Source: Marinilabiliales bacterium (GTDB lineage: Bacteria > Bacteroidota > Bacteroidia > Bacteroidales > BM523). From it: a DNA stretch of 9,954 nucleotides. The stretch spans positions 1 through 9,954 of the forward strand of contig PKSZ01000043.1 of assembly GCA_002869425.1 (NCBI GenBank), written 5' to 3'. The notes under the pieces are model-generated. The model ran no database searches. It was not told where the DNA came from and saw only the letters and a list, made by a program, of their open reading frames with translations. Shown here in pieces: positions 6,759 to 9,954 of the stretch; the first letter of the stretch is position 1; each line of letters starts with the position of its first letter. A program made the position numbers and the translations under genes.

Positions 6759-6766
6759 CAAAAATA
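6759..6766 (-). promoter_or_regulatory. Candidate -7 element (TATTTTTG) for the DUF4190-like gene
   Basis: TATTTTTG on the minus strand fits TAnnTTTG, 43 bases before the ATG at 6713-6715. A TTG at 6793-6795 is 26 bases upstream, a little farther than usual for a -33 element. The region is very A/T-rich, so a chance match is possible. Confidence 0.35.
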
Positions 6767-6789
6767 AAAAAATCTTTTAAACATATGAT

Positions 6790-6861
6790 GCTCAATAGCA
6801 AAAAAAAACGGTAAGTTTACGTAGTTGATTCCGTAATGCTCACAAATACAGAATATTGAGC
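6790..6861 (-). terminator. Possible terminator or structured 3' end of the methylmalonyl-CoA mutase transcript
   Basis: This region lies 9 bases after the stop codon of the mutase large subunit. An 8-bp perfect inverted repeat, GCTCAATA at 6790-6797 and TATTGAGC at 6854-6861, encloses 56 bases. Within it, on the minus strand, a weak small stem (CGTAA/TTAC-CG, 6809-6821) is followed directly by nine U residues (A-run at 6800-6808). Together this could end the mutase transcript, but the inner stem is short and thermodynamic folding was not done. Confidence 0.35.
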
Positions 6862-6870
6862 TTGTCTTAA

Positions 6871-8997
6871 TTATTTTTCCAATAACACTTTCAGTACTTT
6901 AATAGCAGCCAATGGAATGGACGTTCCAGGGCCAAAAATACCCACTACACCTTGATTGTATAGATATTCATAATCCTGATGTGGAATTACACCCCCAACA
7001 ATAACCATTATATCTTCACGGTTGTGTTTTTTTAGCTCTTCAATTACCTGGGGAACCAAAGTTTTGTGACCGGCTGCAAGACTGGAAACTCCAAGTATGT
7101 GAACATCGTTTTCTACGGCTTGCTTTGCTGCTTCAGCAGGTGTTTGGAATAATGGACCAATATCTACATCAAAGCCAATATCGGCATAACCGGTAGCCAC
7201 AACTTTAGCACCGCGATCATGACCATCTTGTCCCATTTTTGCAATCATAATCCTTGGACGTCTTCCTTCTTTTTCAGCAAATTCATCAGATAAAGCGCAG
7301 GCTTCCTTAAATTCGTTGCTGGTTGAAGATTCTGAACTGTAAACTCCGGAAATAGACCTGATAACCGCTTTGTACCTGCCAAAAACTTTTTCCATAGCAT
7401 CGCTGATTTCTCCAAGAGTAGCTCTTTTACTGGCCGCATCTACTGATAGTTCCAGCAAATTGCCTTCGTTGGTTTCAGCACATTTTGTTATTGCATCCAG
7501 GGCAATTCTAACTTCTTCATTGTTTCTTTCTGCTTTAAGTTTCGCCAGGCGTTTTAATTGTGATTCACGAACAGCAGTATTGTCAACCTCCAGAATGTCA
7601 ATGGGATCTTCCTGATCTAATTTGTACTTGTTAACACCAACAATAATATCTTTGCCACTATCTATTCGTGCTTGTTTTCTTGCCGCTGCTTCTTCAATTC
7701 TCATTTTTGGCAAACCGGTTTCAATGGCTTTGGCCATTCCGCCCAGCTTTTCAATTTCCTGAATATGTGCCCAAGCTTTGTGTGCAATTTCGTGTGTTAA
7801 CTTTTCAACGTAGTATGAGCCTGCCCACGGATCAAGTGATTTACAAATATTGGTTTCTTCTTGGAGGTATAATTGTGTATTACGTGCAATACGTGCAGAA
7901 AAATCAGTTGGTAGTGCAATTGCTTCATCCAGTGCATTGGTGTGTAAAGACTGAGTATGCCCAAGCGCTGCTCCCATTGCTTCAATACACGTTCTTGCCA
8001 CATTGTTAAACGGATCTTGTTCGGTAAGACTCCATCCCGATGTTTGAGTATGTGTCCTGAGTGCCATAGATTTTGGATTCTTTGGCTCGAATTGTTTAAC
8101 AAGCTTAGCCCAGATCATTCTGGCTGCTCTCATTTTGGCAATTTCCATAAAATGGTTCATGCCGGAAGCCCAGAAAAAGGATAAACGGGGTGCAAATGCA
8201 TCAATTGAAAGACCCGTTTTGATACCTGTTCTGAGATATTCAAGTCCATCTGCCAATGTATATGCCAGTTCAATGTCGCAGGTTGCTCCGGCTTCTTGCA
8301 TATGGTATCCTGAAATGCTGATTGAATTAAATTTCGGCATATGTTTCGAAGTATAACGGAAAATATCTGCAATAATCCGCATTGACGATTCTGGCGGGTA
8401 TATGTAGGTATTTCTAACCATAAATTCTTTCAGGATATCATTCTGGATGGTTCCTGAGAGCTCTTCCAATTTGGCACCTTGTTCCAGTCCTGCTACAATG
8501 TAAAAAGCAAGAACCGGTAAGACTGCACCATTCATGGTCATGGATACCGACATTTTATTTAAAGGTATCTGATCAAAAAGAATTTTCATATCCAGAATAG
8601 AGTCGATTGCTACACCTGCTTTTCCGACATCTCCAACAACTCTTTCATGATCACTGTCGTAGCCCCTGTGTGTTGCAAGGTCAAAAGCAACAGATAAACC
8701 TTTTTGACCTGCAGCAAGGTTTCTCCTGTAGAATGCATTTGATTCTTCAGCTGTAGAAAAGCCAGCATATTGTCTAATGGTCCATGGTCTGGTTACATAC
8801 ATTGTGGAATATGGTCCTCTCAAAAAAGGAGGCAATCCTGCAGCATAATTCAGATGTTCCATTTCCCCAAGGTCTCCGGCGGAATAGCTTTTTTTCAGTT
8901 GAATTTGTTCCGGGGTAAGAAAGCTTTCTTTGCTTGCAGTTTGTTTTGTTGAATTATACTTTTTCTTAGTATCTATATTTTTGAAATCTGGTTTCAT
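6871..8997 (-). CDS. scpA: Methylmalonyl-CoA mutase large (catalytic) subunit
   Basis: A 708-residue full-length subunit of the adenosylcobalamin enzyme interconverting (R)-methylmalonyl-CoA and succinyl-CoA in cytoplasmic propionate metabolism. The N-terminal substrate barrel carries [18 protein letters not shown] at 60-77. By comparison with the Propionibacterium enzyme, Y63, T65, M66, R70, T73, R75 and Y77 match its Tyr75, Thr77, Met78, Arg82, Thr85, Arg87 and Tyr89; R195 (VRNTYIYPP) and H232 ([11 protein letters not shown]) match Arg207 and His244. The C-terminal B12 domain has K587, D591 and the cobalt-ligating H593 in DGHDRG, then S638-x-L640 and G668-G669. It therefore looks fully active. 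The symbol mutB is also used for this gene. It lies 24 bases downstream of the small-subunit reading frame, the usual mutA-scpA operon order. The ATG at 8995-8997 has no Shine-Dalgarno, as elsewhere here. The usual heterodimer partner is damaged in this window. Confidence 0.97.
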   Translation of the reverse strand: MKPDFKNIDTKKKYNSTKQTASKESFLTPEQIQLKKSYSAGDLGEMEHLNYAAGLPPFLRGPYSTMYVTRPWTIRQYAGFSTAEESNAFYRRNLAAGQKGLSVAFDLATHRGYDSDHERVVGDVGKAGVAIDSILDMKILFDQIPLNKMSVSMTMNGAVLPVLAFYIVAGLEQGAKLEELSGTIQNDILKEFMVRNTYIYPPESSMRIIADIFRYTSKHMPKFNSISISGYHMQEAGATCDIELAYTLADGLEYLRTGIKTGLSIDAFAPRLSFFWASGMNHFMEIAKMRAARMIWAKLVKQFEPKNPKSMALRTHTQTSGWSLTEQDPFNNVARTCIEAMGAALGHTQSLHTNALDEAIALPTDFSARIARNTQLYLQEETNICKSLDPWAGSYYVEKLTHEIAHKAWAHIQEIEKLGGMAKAIETGLPKMRIEEAAARKQARIDSGKDIIVGVNKYKLDQEDPIDILEVDNTAVRESQLKRLAKLKAERNNEEVRIALDAITKCAETNEGNLLELSVDAASKRATLGEISDAMEKVFGRYKAVIRSISGVYSSESSTSNEFKEACALSDEFAEKEGRRPRIMIAKMGQDGHDRGAKVVATGYADIGFDVDIGPLFQTPAEAAKQAVENDVHILGVSSLAAGHKTLVPQVIEELKKHNREDIMVIVGGVIPHQDYEYLYNQGVVGIFGPGTSIPLAAIKVLKVLLEK

Positions 8998-9021
8998 CGA
9001 TATAATTTGTTTGTTTTACAA

Positions 9022-9777
9022 TTAGCTTATTCCAAGTTCTTTTTGAAATAGTTTTAATGTTTCCAATACGTTAGATTTTACATGAATGAAATTGGTAAAG
9101 CCCTTTGCATTCAGTTGTTCTATTAACGTTTTTGGATATCCTGCAAGAACAACAATTGCTTCATTTTTGAGCTCTTCAAAAACTTCCAGTGCAAATTGTT
9201 CGTATTCTTCATCAGAACTACACAGTACAACAATATTGGAATTGCTTTTTCTGAAAGCTTCAATCCCTTCTGAAATATTTTCAAAACCAATGTTATCAAC
9301 TACTTCAAAACCTGCACATGCAAAAAAGTTGCAGGCAAAATTTGATCTGGCCCTTCTCATCGCAAGGTTTCCAAATGTAAACATCCATGCTTTGGGGTTT
9401 TTATCTGCTTTTTCAGTAACCAACCTCAACTTTTCAAATTCTTCTGCACCTCTTTTTAGGGATAAAAATTCGCCTTTTTCCTGTTCTGACTTAAAGGAAA
9501 TTTTATCTAACATCTGTTCTGAGAAGTTTGGAAACTCATTGGTTCCAAGAAGAATTTCTTTTCTTGTAGCTAAATCGTTATTGCGTTTTTGGGCTGTTTT
9601 GTCAATGACTGAATAAACATTGGACAGCATTGTTTTTGCTTCATCCAAATTGCCTTCTTCAACCTTGGATTTGAACTGTTTGATAACCGTTCTCATCCTG
9701 GACAGCCTGCTGCGATTTCTTAAGCGGTTTTTCTGGCTCTGCCGCATCTGTTTAATAGCAGAACGAGTATTAGCCAT
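9022..9777 (-). CDS. Chimeric reading frame: S20 N-terminus fused in frame to the C-terminal part of methylmalonyl-CoA mutase small subunit
   Basis: One open frame of 251 residues made of two unrelated parts. Residues 1-65 are the N-terminal three quarters of ribosomal protein S20. Residues 66-251 (9022-9582) are the end of the methylmalonyl-CoA mutase small (beta, MutA) subunit: the linker motif NNDLATRKEILLGTNEFPN at 66-84, then a degenerate B12-binding-like domain from about 143 on (ACAGFEVVDNIGF at 153-165, IVVLCSSDEEYEQF, IVVLAGYPK). As usual for this subunit, it lacks the DxHxxG cobalamin ligand motif. The normal small subunit is about 600 residues, so roughly 400 residues including its whole barrel domain are missing. 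Its stop is 24 bases before the large-subunit ATG, so the MutA part is in its proper operon place. No natural role for such a fusion is known to me; a chimeric join is the most likely explanation, and the encoded protein is probably not real. Confidence 0.85.
   Translation of the reverse strand: MANTRSAIKQMRQSQKNRLRNRSRLSRMRTVIKQFKSKVEEGNLDEAKTMLSNVYSVIDKTAQKRNNDLATRKEILLGTNEFPNFSEQMLDKISFKSEQEKGEFLSLKRGAEEFEKLRLVTEKADKNPKAWMFTFGNLAMRRARSNFACNFFACAGFEVVDNIGFENISEGIEAFRKSNSNIVVLCSSDEEYEQFALEVFEELKNEAIVVLAGYPKTLIEQLNAKGFTNFIHVKSNVLETLKLFQKELGIS
9583..9777 (-). pseudogene. rpsT: 5' part of rpsT (30S ribosomal protein S20), truncated at the join
   Basis: The 65 residues begin MANTRSAIKQMRQSQKNRLR and are rich in Arg/Lys with helical spacing. 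They continue with 'MRTVIKQFKSKVEEGN' and 'SNVYSVIDKTAQKR', which is the S20 pattern; S20 binds 16S rRNA in the small ribosomal subunit. Complete S20 proteins are about 85-90 residues and normally go on with a segment like '(G/V)IHKNKAARxKS'. That segment is absent here because the MutA sequence begins after R65. The sequence also differs from the MANHKSSLKRIRQ-type start I know from Bacteroidota S20, suggesting a different source organism. An AAGGAG ribosome binding site and a consensus promoter lie directly upstream. Treat it as a broken or artefactually joined copy. Confidence 0.8.
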
Positions 9778-9786
9778 TGTGTAAAA

Positions 9787-9792
9787 CTCCTT
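9787..9792 (-). promoter_or_regulatory. Strong Shine-Dalgarno (AAGGAG) for the S20 start
   Basis: AAGGAG lies 9 bases before the ATG at 9775-9777 on the minus strand. None of the other genes in the window has a comparable site; their leaders are A/T-rich, as usual in Bacteroidota. This fixes the S20 start codon and marks the segment as foreign in style. Confidence 0.8.
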
Positions 9793-9844
9793 ATATATTT
9801 CTGGTCTTGTTAAGATTTTTCTAATAATTAATGTGGAAGCGCGA

Positions 9845-9874
9845 ATTATACGGCTCAGGTCCTCTGTGTGTCAA
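9845..9874 (-). promoter_or_regulatory. rpsT: Consensus sigma70-type promoter upstream of rpsT
   Basis: On the minus strand TTGACA (9869-9874) and TATAAT (9845-9850) are both perfect matches to the sigma70 consensus, with an 18-base spacer. Transcription would start near 9838, giving a leader of about 60 bases before the S20 ATG. This form is typical of Proteobacteria and many other phyla but not of Bacteroidota, which use TTG / TAnnTTTG. It is what would be expected for a ribosomal protein gene in its own genome. Confidence 0.8.
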
Positions 9875-9907
9875 CAATGAGCTTTTCCAGGTGGAGGCGA
9901 GGCGGAA

Positions 9908-9954
9908 TTGAAGTCGATTTACTCAAGCGGTCAGCTTCTCTTATTCTCAACAGC
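9908..9954 (+). CDS. Possible start of a divergent gene, cut by window edge
   Basis: A plus-strand frame opens after a stop at 9878-9880 and runs to the window end. A TTG at 9908-9910, preceded 10 bases upstream by GGAGG (9893-9897), would give an N-terminus of 15 complete codons with S-S-G-Q-L-L-L-F-S-T at residues 6-15. That is loosely like the start of MurJ (lipid II flippase), and murJ is often found divergent from rpsT in Gammaproteobacteria. The stretch is too short to call with any strength and could be chance. Confidence 0.18.
   Translation, partial: MKSIYSSGQLLLFST

Noticed and set aside
7668..8372. Several overlapping open frames on both strands within the mutase large subunit
   Set aside because: They overlap a full-length, motif-complete scpA and have no recognisable domains or start signals.
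9086..9616. Long plus-strand open frame opposite the small-subunit reading frame
   Set aside because: It is the antisense shadow of a well-supported gene; its serine/phenylalanine-rich composition reflects the complement of Lys/Glu codons, and no signals precede it.
9022..9777. Natural moonlighting fusion of a ribosomal protein to a metabolic enzyme
   Set aside because: Both parts are truncated within their folds (S20 loses its last helix part, MutA its barrel), and the upstream signals are foreign. An artefact or broken gene explains it better.

Overview
The window looks like Bacteroidota chromosome along almost all of its length. The evidence is a type IX secretion (T9SS) C-terminal sorting domain, A/T-rich start regions without Shine-Dalgarno sequences, TAnnTTTG-type -7 promoter elements, several small lipoproteins typical of the phylum, a Mpl-type murein ligase, and a two-subunit methylmalonyl-CoA mutase locus. 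No CRISPR array, tRNA, rRNA or insertion sequence was seen, and no gene-free stretch exceeds 300 bases.

Layout from left to right. Positions 1-76 (minus) hold the first 25 codons of what looks like a ribulose-phosphate 3-epimerase-like gene. Positions 152-2329 (minus) encode a secreted T9SS substrate with seven propeller-like repeats, two fibronectin-III-like domains and a sorting tail. Positions 2434-4644 (minus) are a two-gene unit: the murein tripeptide ligase mpl, followed after 6 bases by a cytoplasmic protein built of 26-residue YD-like repeats. A short divergent region then leads to three small lipoproteins: 4755-5123 (plus), a MORN/YwqK-type protein at 5174-5650 (minus) and a lipocalin-like protein at 5728-6192 (minus). 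Positions 6308-6715 (minus) encode a small DUF4190-like membrane protein with a very acidic tail, followed by a clear intrinsic terminator. Positions 6871-8997 (minus) encode the full-length catalytic large subunit of methylmalonyl-CoA mutase with all active-site residues I could place.

The right end is abnormal. The reading frame at 9022-9777 should be the mutase small subunit, immediately upstream of the large subunit. Only its C-terminal third (about 186 residues) is present, joined in frame to the first 65 residues of ribosomal protein S20. Upstream of the S20 part are a consensus TTGACA-N18-TATAAT promoter and an AAGGAG ribosome binding site, and the last 114 bases are about 49% G+C. None of this resembles the other genes here. 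The simplest reading is a chimeric join (assembly or amplification artefact) between a Bacteroidota mutA-scpA locus and an rpsT locus from another bacterium; a true genomic rearrangement is less likely.

Functionally, the left and centre concern the cell envelope (secreted adhesin-like protein, murein recycling, lipoproteins). The right concerns interconversion of succinyl-CoA and methylmalonyl-CoA in propionate metabolism. I did not find a convincing undescribed multi-gene system; the join at 9582/9583 and the regular 26-residue repeat protein next to mpl are the points most worth checking.
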